NCBI GenBank assembly: GCA_963402885.1
Contig: OY727101.1
Coordinates: forward strand, 15,538,417-15,602,416
Reading direction: 5' to 3'
Source of the DNA: Antedon bifida
Lineage: Eukaryota; Echinodermata; Crinoidea; Comatulida; Antedonidae
Length of the DNA: 64,000 nt
Shown: positions 36,801 to 51,800 of the stretch, piece after piece
Position numbering within the stretch: position 1 is the stretch's first letter
How the letters are laid out: each line of letters starts with the position of its first letter
The notes under the pieces: generated by a model
The model's input: the letters and a program-made list of their open reading frames with translations, nothing else
What the model was told of the DNA's origin: nothing
The model's database searches: none
Position numbers and translations under genes: made by a program

Positions 36801-39800
36801 CTAATGTCATAACCCTCTCTCGTAATTCCTCCAGCTCATCTCTCTTATTCAGACTTCCAGCACTCCCGCTATACCGGCTGCCCATACTTGAATACCGGTC
36901 TTCCTCGCTTACCGTGCAAGTGCTAAGAGTACAGGTACTAAGATAACTTGGATAACTGGTCACGCTGTATTGATCGCTGTCCTTGTCCGACTCAGAGTCT
37001 TCAGTCTGTGTGCTTTGTTGAATCAGCCTAGCTTTCTGTCGCATGGACATTTTGCGTTTCTGGGCTAGGGTGATTTCTGGACAGGTTTCCAGGGTACACG
37101 TTTCGATGGGGCAAGTGTCGACTGGTGAGGAATCCGGACTGGTTGGCTCAGATTTAATATGTACTGCAGAAAATGAATTAAAACAGCAAATTAATAATAT
37201 TAAATATCATTATTAGTTTTATTTATGCTAGAAGGTCTTATACTCAAGTACGTTAATTGATATTTAACATATTTAAGTAGATCACATAACTCCTCAGGAC
37301 TATCAAAGCATATTTGATCGAAACGTCGAGAAACTCAACAGTTCTTTTCAGAACTAACATACGTGGTGTACCGCAAACTTTATATCAACGGATCACATAA
37401 CGTAATAAAAAAATCTGATCAATGAAAGTGGTCAAATAATAAATTATAAAATGTAACAGTTTGACCGATAAAAATAAACAAATCTTTCTATGGGTAAGTA
37501 ACAAGAAAAAGTAATTTATCTCACCACCATTCATCTTTGAACAATCCATTGTGTGCCGCCTTCGAACACCGTTCGGTGAACTACTATCGTTATTCAGTCC
37601 TGTACCTTTCTTCGCTCTACACTCCATTACAATACGATTTTTACAATGTTTATGAGAATTAATACCACAGATTCTACACTTAACACCTTGCTTGATAATG
37701 CCCCAAAGGAGACCAGTGCAATGAGAGCAAAATGTCGGACTGAAGTAAGTATGCACGTGAAAGTCGTGCTTGAAACTGTTGCGTAAGGCTAGGGAATTAG
37801 CCTTTACGAAATAATTCTTCATTTCACTCTTGCTTATCAAACCATCCCTGGAGAGAAGAGGCAAACAAAAACACAGAGGTAAATGCAATGAACGTGATAA
37901 CAAAATCATAACAAGCAATAGGTTACTAGGACGTTAAAAATGTGAACTCTGTTCATATTCCCTGAGAAAATTTATCCAGACAGATTATGTCTGACCCTAT
38001 TAAAAAGCTAAAGTGAACAAAAAGAACAACATTTAATTTACAATGGGTTCTGTTTGCACTGAAAAGACAAAACAGATTATGAGTTAATTTCTTTAATTTA
38101 ATTCAATTAGTTTCGTTTTGTGCCTTTTCTACTATTTTTTGTCTTTATTCTGAGTAGACTTAGCAAGTTGCAATAAAAAGTAGTAACAAGTATTACCACC
38201 GGTTATTTATTTTTGTTTTCCACCAATTAGTGGTGACCTTATTTTAACTCCATCGTGGGTAGTAGTGGTGATGTGCGGGAACACGTCCTCTAACAGGTAA
38301 CTAATGCGGTGTTTAAATAATTGTTGATATAGTTGTGGTTAAAGACACAAATTAAGAAGATAATTTTTTGTAAAAAGAATAAGGGGAAATGTTTCAAAAC
38401 TACTCTAAGGACACTCCTTTTCAGGGGACATTTTGTTGGGTTCTAAAGGTGTCCCCTTAAATCTACTAAAATAGTTTATTTTGAATTTGTCTGAAGAAAC
38501 CAATAAGTTAATGGGGATATTTTGTTGGGTGCTGAAAATGACCCCTAAAATCTACTAAAATAGGTTATTTTGAATTTGTCGAGAGAAACCAACAAGTTAT
38601 TTTCTTCTGTCAATGGGTTGTTTCTTAAATGTAATGCAATGTAATTGCTAATTATTCTTCAAGGTACTGCGTTTCCTGTGTGTATAAAGTGGTACTCTCA
38701 AATGTTATCAACAAACAGTGATAACACAGTAGACAAGGTTTAATGTTTGTCTGTCTGAACAAGTTCACCTGAGACTTAAGTTTGAGCGATTGTCTGCACA
38801 ACAAATTATGAAATAAAATCACTAAATGTCCGTTCGCATTTACATTCATTCAAGAAAGGTCTATTAATGTGTAATGATTTATGAACGACGTAGTTCAGCT
38901 AACACATAATTAGTGTTACAAGAGATCCAGGTCAGGAATATGCCCAGGGAAGTTACACTAAGGGTTAATCATGTAAGGTCACTGTATGCTTTGGTTAGAT
39001 AGGCGTCTGTGCAGTGATAGCGTAAATAGTAGCATGTGTACAGCTTAGCCTGATAGACCTTGTTGAGCACTTGCGTCAACTTGTAAGACGTATTGTTTGA
39101 TAAACACAGAAGTCAAATTCACTTTTTTTAAGTAAGCTTTCCACAGCTCATAAGTTTTTCAAGGTTTTTAACGAATTGAGAATATTTGATTATTGTTGTT
39201 TTTGTGTGTTTTTATTTTTATTTGTATATGATTATAAGTATTGGCCCCTCTCTCTTTTTGTAACAAACCATTTTGGGCTTCTTTTTGTCTATGGTACTTT
39301 TTATCTGACTGATTTTGACAAATGAAAAATACTGTATGTGTATGTATGATGATGTCATATCACTACCATATTTAGGCATATCACTACCATATTTGGGCAT
39401 ATCACTACCATATTTGGGCACATCACACTTTTTCTAATAGTGTAGACAGAGCTTAACAAATAAAGCCTATTCTATAAAATATGTCTCGCTCGCTCATCAG
39501 CTTTATCAGTGCATGGCGAATTCATTGAATCTAGGATTTAATAAAGGAATTAATCAGAATAGCATACTTACTGATCAGCATCGAGAACACAGAATGATTC
39601 CATGAAGGGAAAATTACTGGAAATTGCTTGGAATTCTGCATAAGATATATAACCATCTTTATCATTGTCATAATTTTTAAAGACAGCCTATGGAAGTAAT
39701 GTAAAATATCAATTAATATAACAATATACAATGTTAACAATGTATTTTTAATATTGACACTTAACCTAGAATAAACAATACATAAACATATATTTATAAC

Positions 39801-42800
39801 ATATAGACATAGTAAATTTCTTTTGGTTGTTTAAAGTCATTTTAATTAATTATTGAAATTATAGTATTCTACTGCAGTAACTAAATGTTTTACTGCAGCA
39901 ACGTATCATTTTACTTTGTTTCAATTGAGAAGTGTATGACAGTCACGGCAATACAGATTACTGTACTCCCAAAAAAGAGCATATAAAGATTAAAGAGTTA
40001 ATACAAAATGTACTTAATAATAATGAATAATTTTGGTCCATGTATGTATTGTCCCCAAAAAACATGAAAAATAAATCAGACTTTGAATAGGTTATTTTGT
40101 AGTTTTAATAAAGTGAATCACTTCTGTAGAAAAAAAAACGGAAAAAATAATGTTTTCACTTATAAAATAACATGATAAATGGTTAAATTCAACCAAAAAT
40201 CAATTGGCTGGCAGCCAATTTGACTATTTTTTGCTTTAAATTCCAGTTTTTTCAGGTAAATAAATTTTGTTTCGATCCAATATTTGGTCGAAGTCAATAA
40301 CTATTATGTGACATTAAAATGGCATATTCAACAACAAAAATGTATAAAAATATTTTTCAGGCAGACAATACATCTTTAAGAAATTCAATATTACATAATT
40401 TCTTTATGGTACATACCTCAACCATTGCACTGACATGCTTCCCGATAGTCTCTTGATCAGAAGGAGCGGAAACGCCTGACGCCCAAGCCGCAAACACCTG
40501 AGGCTTCGTTGGTGTTGGAGGCTAAAAAAACAAATTGTCATTTTCTTTATGTTAAAATAATCCTTGTTATATACATTTTAAAAGGTTATCATTATTTGAT
40601 TTGGTGGATTTTAATGCCTCTGTTTAATATCATGAGTAAATCTCTGTCTACACTATCAAACTTTATGTGACAAAAAAATGTGGATGTGCCCATATACGGA
40701 CACGATGATGTCATATCTGTACCATATTTGGGAATATCACTACCATATTTGGGCACATCACACTTTTTGTCAAACTTGATAGTGTAGACAGACCTCAAAC
40801 CCCATAATCACATCTCAATATTTCATTCTATTTAGTTATTTTTTTTGGTCCTTCTCATTATCTTCTACTTTAAAAGAAATTCATCATTTAACCCAGTTAT
40901 TCTCACTCCGTTTGTGTACAATGTTTTTCATTATGTATACTACAGTATCAGTTTTTGTCATGTGCTAACTGGCTGTGCGCCAACGCTACAATATTTGTTT
41001 CATTTTACTTATCAAGAACTGCAGAAATGTTCTTATGGATATAAAAGTAGGTTAGACCATAAAGGTGGATGGACTCTCAACTTCATCTCTGTCAGTGCTA
41101 TCACAATTTGCAGAAACTCAAGTATCAAGTACATGAAAGCCATTTGAAAAGTACGTCCCACTTGAATAACAACGCCTAACAAGATTTACATGAAGCTCCA
41201 TCTTTTAAAAGGGGTCAAAATTGCATCAAGATACGGTAATTCAGACTGCCTGACAAATTTCATAAAAACAATCATATTAGCGTGGGACCCTAGTGATAAC
41301 ACAAATAATTCATAACAAAATATGCCTGGTACAAATATGTAGGCAGGCATTTGAGGAACTAGAGTGGAGCATAGGTTTTTTGGGAGAGGAGTTGCATTGC
41401 AGTTGTTGGTGGGGATTTTCTGGATACAAAGTTCACCTCCAGGAACCAACAAAGTATCTCCTTAATATGGTGCCCACTGAATAGGGGTTGGTTGTAGTGT
41501 TAAAACATATATATTGCCCCTCGTTTGTTTCTCAGGAAAGTGGCCCATTACTAGAGGTCACTCAAAGGATGAGTTCTACTATAGTTGTATTACTGACTGA
41601 CTTAACATAAGATTTCAAAGGTTTGATGACAAAGAATCTCACTGACAGCATGTACTAATTTATAACAGCAGCAATGTCAGCCTACAAAACATACATATAA
41701 CTTGCATATCACTAGGCAGACTGATGCTTCTTGGAAAAACGGACATGTGTATTCAAACTGTTTGAGAATGAGACTGATTTCATGGAGTCTATTTGTCATT
41801 AATTATAAATGTATTGTCCTCATAAAGTTGACTTTTATAATCTTAGTTAAGTAATAGTTGTCTACATGAATAATTTACATACATCTTCCACTATACGAAG
41901 GACAGCAATCCATTTCATGAGTCCCAGACTTATGAGTGGTTTTTACTTCTCTACTCACTGTGTGTCATTTAGTTTCTCACACTGAATAAATCCAACGTAA
42001 GCCTAAGTTCTTTACGACTGTTCCAAGTGAACCGTACTTACCGCACTATTCGCAGAATTCCTTGGTTCTCTCGCTAAAGATAATTCATAAATCTCATCTT
42101 CTGTGTATTTTAAGTCTAAAGATACCTGGAAAATAAAACAGTCAGTCACCATGTTAAATTATATAAATTTAAGCGTTGATGGAAGAGTCTTGGGACTTAT
42201 ATACATATGTTAATAGCCTGCTGTAGGCCTCTAAAAGGTTAGCGTGAATGATCAAAAAAGCACCGCGGCACTCATAAACATTTTTTTGAAGTTGCGGTTT
42301 AAAAAAAAAATATTCACTCGATCAATGACTTTTAAACCTGTTAAAACTAATTATTACAAATTAACTGTATATTCGCAAGGATTTAACATATTGCAAATAT
42401 TAACCGAAATCCATACGCATTACCATGGAAACAAAACTAACACACGCCTACATGTAGTGCATTAACTTGCATTGTTGTTCTTTTTTATTATAAAAATCTA
42501 GTATTAGTTGTTCAGAGATATTTTACTTGTCTGGCATTTAATTTCATCCTTCCACAGGGAATGAAATCACTGTGTTTCAATGCCCCACGACATGTGTAGG
42601 GAATCGGAATGATAGCGTCATAATCAGGTGTCTTCCCTTCAGTAAAAATCAACATATGAAGCTTTGCAGTTATGAAAATTACAAGGAAATCGAACAGTTT
42701 GGGAATTAAAAGCCACGCCAATCACACGGCAAGATAACAAAGTGGAAATCGTCCAGGGAACGAGTCAATCGCTGGATAACAAAACCACATCGTTGTAGTG

Positions 42801-45800
42801 TTCACGCTGAATGGCCTATACAGCAGTACACGTAAAGTTCACACATTATCTGAATATGCAAACCATTTGAGAAGGTCTTAGAGTAAACTTGATTAGCACA
42901 TAACAATACTACGAATACCTGTTCACTGTCACGACAGTCTAGAAAACAATAAACTAATTTATGACGTGAATCAAAGTGTGCTAATCCTACAGGGAAATAA
43001 TCTGGTAATTTTTTTTCTAAGTATGCAAATTAAACATGTTATGGTTAATTAAAAAGCAATATTTGTTCACAATCATAATTTCAACCATTATTATTTGAAG
43101 ATGAAAATATGTAAATAATCCTATTTATTTTCTATGTAACAAGTTTTGAATAATTGAAGAAAAATAAGAAGCTAAATTTAGTGATAAGAAGCTAAATTTA
43201 GTGACTTTTTCAGGAATGTTAATTGCTATTAAAACCAGCATTGAGCACTGTAATTCCGAAAACATAATTAAAATATTTCATGTTCAATTTCATAAATAAA
43301 GATATTATTTCAGGCATAATTTATTATTACAATAGGAACATAACAAAGTGTTCCCTTAATATATATATGTCCTCTGATTATAATAATATAAGAGTACTAA
43401 TAACTTTATTAAAAAAACGGAAAACTCAATCACTTTAATATAGTGTTTTAACAAGGCTGTTTCAGTATACAAAACTATATAAAAACAACAAACAATTAAA
43501 AGTTAAAAAGAACGCAACTAAAACAATACAAAAGTTGAAAGGTGTTTACAAATGCAAAGCTAAAACCACAACAAACAAAACTTAAATGAAATGGGGTTGG
43601 CTGTAGTGTTTAACATATAACGTCCTGTATTAGAGTTCTGAAATATGTCCCTATTTGTTTCATGGGAGCATTTCAATACTTGAAGTAGCATGGCTATTGG
43701 ATCTCACAACACTTCACTCAAAAAGTTTACCTTATATTTTTTTTAAAGACATTTTTAGACAATCTTTTTTATCCTATAGAGTTGACCTCATTTATGTACT
43801 TCTCAATTGCTGTACAATTGGTTTTTAAACAATGGCACCATTTTGACATTGATAAATAATTTTGCTAATATTTCATTTTCTTTTTTTTTAAGCTTAGTTA
43901 AATAATATTTTGGGCCTGAGGCTATCGTCTATCACGACGGGATTGGGCCATATATAGATATTTATCAAACTATCCCAAACACACCAAAACAATATTACCC
44001 CAACACTATGCAAACACCTTCCACCTTGATGGTAAATAAATATGACGATGAAGACAAAACTGGATAGATGGAACAGCAGCCCGAGTGAATGTCACTACAG
44101 CACCTCATTCAGTTTAACATATCCGCCCCCAATCTACTTCATCAAATTGGATAATTAAAGGTGCTCACTTCAAAACATGAGTTAATAATCACATATCTGC
44201 TACACATACAAAACAGGAAACATTAATTTCGGTTTTCTACAAGTCCCTAGATCCATATCCCTATATCCCTTAGGGACCTATATACCTGCAATTATTTAAC
44301 TCCTGTCTTTGTCTTATAAACACCTGTGAAGTCACATGACCAACACTTAGACTGATATTATAAAAATTTGATTGGCAATTTACAGCCAATTTTATGTTAT
44401 TATAATGTGTTTATCAAAGATATGATTTTATAATATCAACATGTACAAGAGCTTAGCAATAGACATCTATAGTATTAACATATACTAATGGTTCAAAGGC
44501 CATTTTTGTAGATAAAAATACATTTTTTTTTTTATTCAAATGTATATTTTGTTGGATTCATATGACTGTTTTATTAAATTTCATTTTTGTTATTAACTAA
44601 ATCACACTTTTCTATTTCATACAATATATATTTCACACCAATATATTACGGTATTTTGTTATATGAAATTATAATGTGCAGAAAAACAGCAAATTATTTC
44701 ATTGGTTAACTGCCCCACAACTCTCACCCACCCTCCGCATGTCTCTAAAAATGTTTCTCTTTTCTCTAAAAAATGTAAAATCCTGCATTTTGACACAAAG
44801 ATATCGGTGAGAACTCTGCTGCATTGTTGTTTCTGTTATGAAATTTGATAAATGCACGACAGACAGTTTGATTGGTATTCTTGTTACATACTTGATTCAT
44901 TAAAATGCTACTCAACATCTTTACAATGTTTGGAGTACTTTAGACGAGTGATATTAATTACAATGTAGACTTAATTACGAAGCTGTACTAATTGGCTGAT
45001 TGCGTACTAAAAAGACTGAACATTACATTTGATTTAGAATAATTATTTCATAAATTGATAATTAGTTTTAATAATAATTTTATTTTTCAGTTAGTGCTCA
45101 GATCAGATTACAATATTACTATACATAGAACTACTGTAGGAGCAATTGTATTTTATTTGTGGAATTAAATACTAATCACTTCATTTTCTGGATGTTTGAA
45201 ACATAATCATCTATAATTTCTTTGTAATCTGTTTTCACATGCGTGGTGAGTGTATTGTGAATTGGCACAACGCTTCAGGGCAGGATTCCCCTATTTTTAC
45301 GTGGCAACTATTGTAGCTTTAGGGACCATATGTCAAATTATATTACTGCAGTAACTGCATTTTCTTTACTATTTACGTTTTATGCAATTATTTAGCATGC
45401 TTTTTAGGGTAATCATACACTCTGTTGATTACAGTGACTGCCCCATAAACATTTACATTAAAACAAAATAAAATGCAGTAGAAAAATGTAGTTACTGCAG
45501 TAGAATCATTTTGACTTGATCGCAGGATTAAAATTATTTATTGTTTTACCTTGAGCATGTTAACGAGATCCATATTTGGTTCTACCGGTGGTTTTATATG
45601 CGTTAAACGCATCAGCTCCTCAAACGTAACCATCAGTTGGGCCATCTTGCGAAAGTTAATTTGCGATTTCTCCGTTTTGTCTGGTAGAGCTGTGTGTAGT
45701 AGTACTAAATCTTTTAAATGTACCCCTGGTAAAAATTAAAAAGTTTTTATCATGAAAAATGATTTTTTTTGTTTTGGACAATTTCTTATTATTCCAGGAT

Positions 45801-48800
45801 AAATAATAATGTCCATACAGTGTCAATCAAAATTTGATCTTATTCATGCCATGACAATATTTGATATGATATATAAAAAAATTAACTCACCTCTGTAGTA
45901 ATGGTTACCACATATGAAGATTTGGGGAAAAAAGAAAAAAAAATTACAATTAAAATATAGGAAAAAAAATTGCCATTGACAAACAATGCCATGGTCATAT
46001 GCATTGCTATTTATCAGGGGTGGATTCAGCATTATAGATTATGGGGGTCTAAATATTTCATAAAAGATAAAAATGATCTGTCGGGTTGCATAAAAATAGT
46101 TTATAGTAGTAGACATGATTGTTAAATTTTAGGGGTACATGTAGCAAATGTAGTAAATAGTTTATTTATAACAAATGAGAGAGCAGGTAGCAAAAGGTGT
46201 ATGTGGATAGTCTGTTTTTAGAGATATATGAAAATTATAGAGTGGAATGGAATGCAGTACAACATTGTACCATATTGAAACAGTTATAAGCCCATGCTCT
46301 TAAAATTGGAATTGTGAGAAGTACGAGTTTTACTCAATGGCCAAAATGATACAGAGTTAAGCTCTGTCTACACTATCAAACTTTATGTGACCAAAAAATG
46401 TGATGAGCCCATGGACACGATGACATCATATCACTACCATATTAGGGTACATCACACTTTTTTTGTCAAACTAGTTTGATAGTGCAGACAGAGCTTTAAC
46501 CTCATGTATTTGGTGAAGCACTTTTAATACCCAAGTTAAATTGGGTTAATTTTATCTACGATAACACTTAATGATGACGTTCAACTAGAAAATCAAAACC
46601 AAGAAATTCATGACCTCTACAGAATAATTGTTTATCCAGCTTTAATCATTTGATTTACAAATTAAATTTGCAGGCAGATCTTTCTAATTTTATTGCAATA
46701 ACATATGTAGAAAATACTGAGAAAAACTAATAATTGCTTGACATCACTTGTTAAGCTTATGTGTGGAGAAAGTCACCTGTATCAGATGACAGTCATCCAC
46801 AATTAGCTGGGCCTCTCTACCACACACACCTGCATAAAACACCTGTATTTTGCGCATGGTAAAACACAAGCTTAAACTTGTTTGGGATAGGGGGGATATT
46901 CTTATGTCCTTATTATAAGTCTATCTAAATTCACGGTCAAGTTATCATGATTCATTTTTTCCAAAAAACCATGTCATCAAAAACATTTTTAATTATACTT
47001 ATTTGGCAGGGAGTGAAGTGGAGGAGTTGGGTGGTGTGAGAGAAGCAATCTCCATTTTTCTACAAACTACTTGGTATCTTTGTATACACTGTGTGTCGAA
47101 TACTTACAGAATTGGAATTTTGAAACCTTTGGCCTCATTAAGTGCTTTTCTGTAATTGCTAAAATTAGAAGTTGACGATAACAATTCTGTCATCTCTGTA
47201 ATAATCTAGACAAGATAAAAATAGAGTAATCAGTATCAAGATCCAATGGAAAACAATACAGTAGAACGTCTATTATGAGGGATACCTTTAGGACCTAACA
47301 AAGTGTAGGGGTGTCTCTTCATAAGATGCTTTAGTAAAACATAATTTCTGTCATTATTTTCATTGGAATGTATCCCTTTAATGGGGTGTCCCTGAACAGG
47401 GGTGTCCCTGAACAGGGGTGTCTCTGAATAGTGGTGTCCCTGAATAGGGATGTCTCCGAATAGGGGTGTCCCCCGACAAGGGTGTCCCTGAATAGTGGTG
47501 TCTCCGAATAGTGGTGTCCCTGAATAGGGGTGTCCCTGAATAGTGGTGTCACCGAATAGTGGTGTCCCTGAATAGGGGTGTCCCTGAATAGGGGTGTCCC
47601 CGAATAGTGGTGTCTCTGAATAGTGGTGTCTCTGAATAGTGGTGTCTCTGAATAGGGGTGTCCCTGAATAGTGGTGTCTCTGAATAGTGGTGTCTCTGAA
47701 TAGGGGTGTCCCTGAATAGTGGTGTCCCTGAATAGTGGTGTCTCTGAATAGAGGTGTCTCCTGAATAGGGGTGTCCCTGAATAGTGGTGTCCCTGAATAG
47801 TGGTGTCTCTGAATAGTGGTGTCTCTGAATAGGGGTGTCTCTGAATAGTGGTGTCCCTGAATAGTGGTGTCTCTGAATAGGGGTGTCTCCTGAATAGGGG
47901 ATAGGGGTATCTCCTGAATAGGGGTGTCTCTGAATAGGGGTGTCTCTGAATAGGGGTGTCCCTGAATAGTGGTGTCTCTGAATAGGGGTGTCTCTGAATA
48001 GGGGTGTCCCTGAATAGGGGTGTCCCTGAATAGTGGTGTCTCTGAATAGGGGTGTCTCTGAATAGGGGTGTCCCTGAATAGGGGTGTCTCAAAGGAGGGG
48101 TTGTACTGTATATACTCAGCAGCATCCATTAGATCCTACAGGAATGTATTTCCATTATGGACAAATTGAATTAGTCTGCATAATGTTGATATTATTATGT
48201 ACAGAAAATGACATTACTATACAGTAGAAAATATACTGGAGAAATATTTTAATACTGATAGTCAACCCCTATTCAGAGGACATATTTAAGGGACACTTTA
48301 TAGGGTTACAAATGTGCCCTCATAATATCGGCTCTAGTGTACTTTAAAAATTAACAAGGATCAACAATTAACCTATATTTACTGTATATTAGTACAGATA
48401 CCCATATCCCTGAAACTCACATTCCCCCATCCCCCCATATCCCCAACCATAAGACAAGCCATTTTACATCAAAGTTTCAATAATGAACAAATATCAAACA
48501 GTGAGAATGACTAAGGTGAACCACCTTATTGCCTTGCAAAGCTTCTCAATTTGTTTTAAATCTTATATTCAGTCCATCTAAATCCTTTGGAATGTCATAA
48601 ATTTAACTGTTGCATTATATTGTTCAAAACAGGTACAACAACTTGATGAAATATGTATTCATATGCATATACAGTGGAAATAGTTATAGATGGATAATGA
48701 TAACATTTCTAAAAATATTTAACTTTTGCAAAAAATAAGTCCATGAATAATTTTGTAAATATATTATTATTTTTAGATTCGTGCAATTTATATTTTTGCT

Positions 48801-51800
48801 TTCTATTGAGTGTCCTTCGATAATTCTGTAAACATATTTTTATGTTTACAGAATACTATTTTAGTTTGTACAAAAGAATATTTAAAAGCAGCTATTGTCG
48901 TAATTTGAACTATTTTTTATAATTGCAAATATCACAAACACAGATTTTTGATTGATTTATTTGTAAGCAAACTTTTATTTTTGTTTATTGTTTTTGTTTT
49001 TCTGAATAACTTTATTAAAACTACAAATTCAACTTGTCATGATAGGGCTTGAAATATCTTGTAATTGATAAGCAATAAATAAAACATAGAAACAAATTTT
49101 ATATATAATAATTATTAGTATTACAATTGTCAAATTAATGTATAGGAAGAACATATACATTCAATTTATTCAAATTTATATTGTGTCATTTTGAAACAAG
49201 TTCTGTGAACCAAATCGATAGAATAATCTTATACTAATGCATTAATATTATTATCACCTATAATTCGTCAAAGTGACGATTAAATTCTAGTTATCATTAT
49301 TATTTTCTTTATATATTATCATCTTCAATGTGTATATCACATATTGTGTTCTATTGGTTAAATAATTATATAATAATAACAATAAATAAAACAATAATGA
49401 CCATTTCAATGCTCTACATACCTTCTGTTTTTCGGGTGAAATGTGAGAGTTTGTTTGACGTAACCTAGCCAACGAGCTATGACTCAATCCACCAACAACA
49501 GCCATTAATGTATTAAAATTGTTCAGTTCTTGTAATCTCTGCAAAATTAATTAATTTTTTTTCAATATTTAAATTTAGGAGGACCTAGTTAAGATGGAAG
49601 GGCACTCTGTATACCTCCTTCTCCTATTCACCCTCTTTTTTTTGCTCTTATCATACATTACTATGTACTTCTAATTTTTGGGTTTATTTCATTTTCAAAT
49701 CCAGAAAAGACAAATTTCAGAACACAATTGGCTGAAATAATGTCAAAATTATTCTACTGCAGTAACCGCAGTAAATAATAATAATAATAATAACTGGTAC
49801 TTGATATAGCGCATTATGCTGAAAGCCTCAATGTGCTTTACAAAGACAGACAATTTTGAAAAAATTACAAATTAAAAAGGTGGGTTTTGAGGAGAGATTT
49901 GAAGACACTGGTGGAAGTAGCCTGACGGATTTCAATAGGCAACGCATTCATTTTGTTACTGTAATAATGTATGATTTTAGCTTTTTTTTAATGTAGAAGT
50001 TTATGAGGGAGTCACTGCAATAAACAGTAGTGTGTATGATTACCCATAAAAAGATAGGTAAATAATTGCATAAAGAGTAAAAAAGATATAGTTACTGCAG
50101 TAACTGCAGTACATGAATTTAGACATGGTCCTTTAGTGCTTTCTAAATGACTGCATTATTTCCTACAACATTTATGAGATGTAAAGCTCTTGGCAGCCCA
50201 GTACCTCATGTCACACCCCCACTTCAATACTAAATGCGATGATAGCATTTGATTAATGTATCTGTCATTATGTACTTCATTTTGTATTCAAATCTTCTTT
50301 AAGTACGCCAATTGATTTAATTTGATTTGCCTTATGATGTCATCATGATTAGGGCTCACATCACAAATACATCAGTGTGGGTGGGCGAGTGAACTACATA
50401 CGTTTGCTCAGCATCACTACTAATGTACGGTAATAGATTCTTTAAGGCATCGAATATTAATCAATGAACAATATAAGGCACAAAGTAATAGACAAATTGC
50501 TATGAAATGAGAAATTGTAGACAATTAAAATAATATACACACGGCGGATTTCAATCTTGTAAAAACGTAAAATATATATCATTAAACCAAAATACCAATC
50601 ATGTTTATTTATAATTTGCAATTTTTGGAAATTGTATTTATTTCTTCTAGTATAGTTAGTATATATATATAGTTTTTTTTTTTTATTTATTCAATTTTCT
50701 GCCATATACAATACAAAGAAGACAAAACAATTATAAAAGGGGGCAAGGAAAGACCAAACAGGTGCTAAACACCTATGCTAGTTGGTCACCCACCCCCTTC
50801 CTATTTCAATATCTCCATAATGTGAAAATTATTATAATGTTATGTTCTTACAGTTAAATATAGTGTACTTTTCTTATATAGTAATAATAAAAAGTATATT
50901 ATTAATTATTTAAACACACTTTCTTAATCATGTTCTAGATATATATTGCATATAACCTTGGCTCAGAATATTCAAATGGGCTCTACAGCAGTTTTTTATA
51001 AATGTGGGCGAAGACTTCAAATATGGCACAGGAATAAAAGCATAATCAATTATTTAAAGCATTAGGTAATTAATATGACAAATATTTATTTATTTAGTAT
51101 CTGCTCTAAATGCTCTTTACAAATAATGCATTCACTATGATTTTCATTGACTTTTGTAAAAATTGGGGAAACAAATATGCGCAAAATTATTATTATTTTC
51201 CCTGCCGTTCTTAAATATATACCTGTTTTTTTTGGATAATTTTATTAAAGCTCTGTCTACACTATCAAACTTTGTGACAAAAAAATATGATAGTGACATG
51301 CACAGATATGGTAGAAATAAGACATCATAATGTCCATATTATGGGAACATCACATTTTGTTGACACATAAAGTTTGATAGTATAGACAGTCAAGCTGTAC
51401 TAGGAAAATGTTACGGTATATGCCCCTTGCCTCTCCCCTTAAGATATGTATGTATCTATTTTCATTAATCATTACTTTAATGTAATGAAAGTCCTTTTAT
51501 CATAGATTTATATTTGACTTAATTGGCAAAATGACATCATTATGATATTCATAAATCATGGGTTTTCAAAGAATTCCGTCTGTGCATAGATTTAATAAAT
51601 AACGATTGAGTTAATTGGCTGTTCTTACGTCAATGTTACTAAATACTCCACGTCTTAATTAGCAATAATATAATTTCATTTATTTATTCGATTTTAAATT
51701 TGATATATGACATCATCAAATCCATGGTGAATTCACATGTCATGAGAATCGTGTGTGAACAGGACTAAGCATCGATGATTAATTACAGTTCACACATAAG

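Larger units (their letters stand above)
37848..39571 (-). other. RASGRP intron, 1.7 kb
   Basis: It contains a 112-bp tandem duplication at about 38400-38615, related to MITE family B (GGGGACATTTTGTTGGG). It also contains a MITE A fragment (39348-39454). Confidence 0.6.
47206..49421 (-). other. RASGRP intron, 2.2 kb
   Basis: Dominated by the minisatellite-bearing MITE B (47259-48108). A Helitron-like 3' end lies at 49227-49290. The rest is AT-rich. Confidence 0.7.
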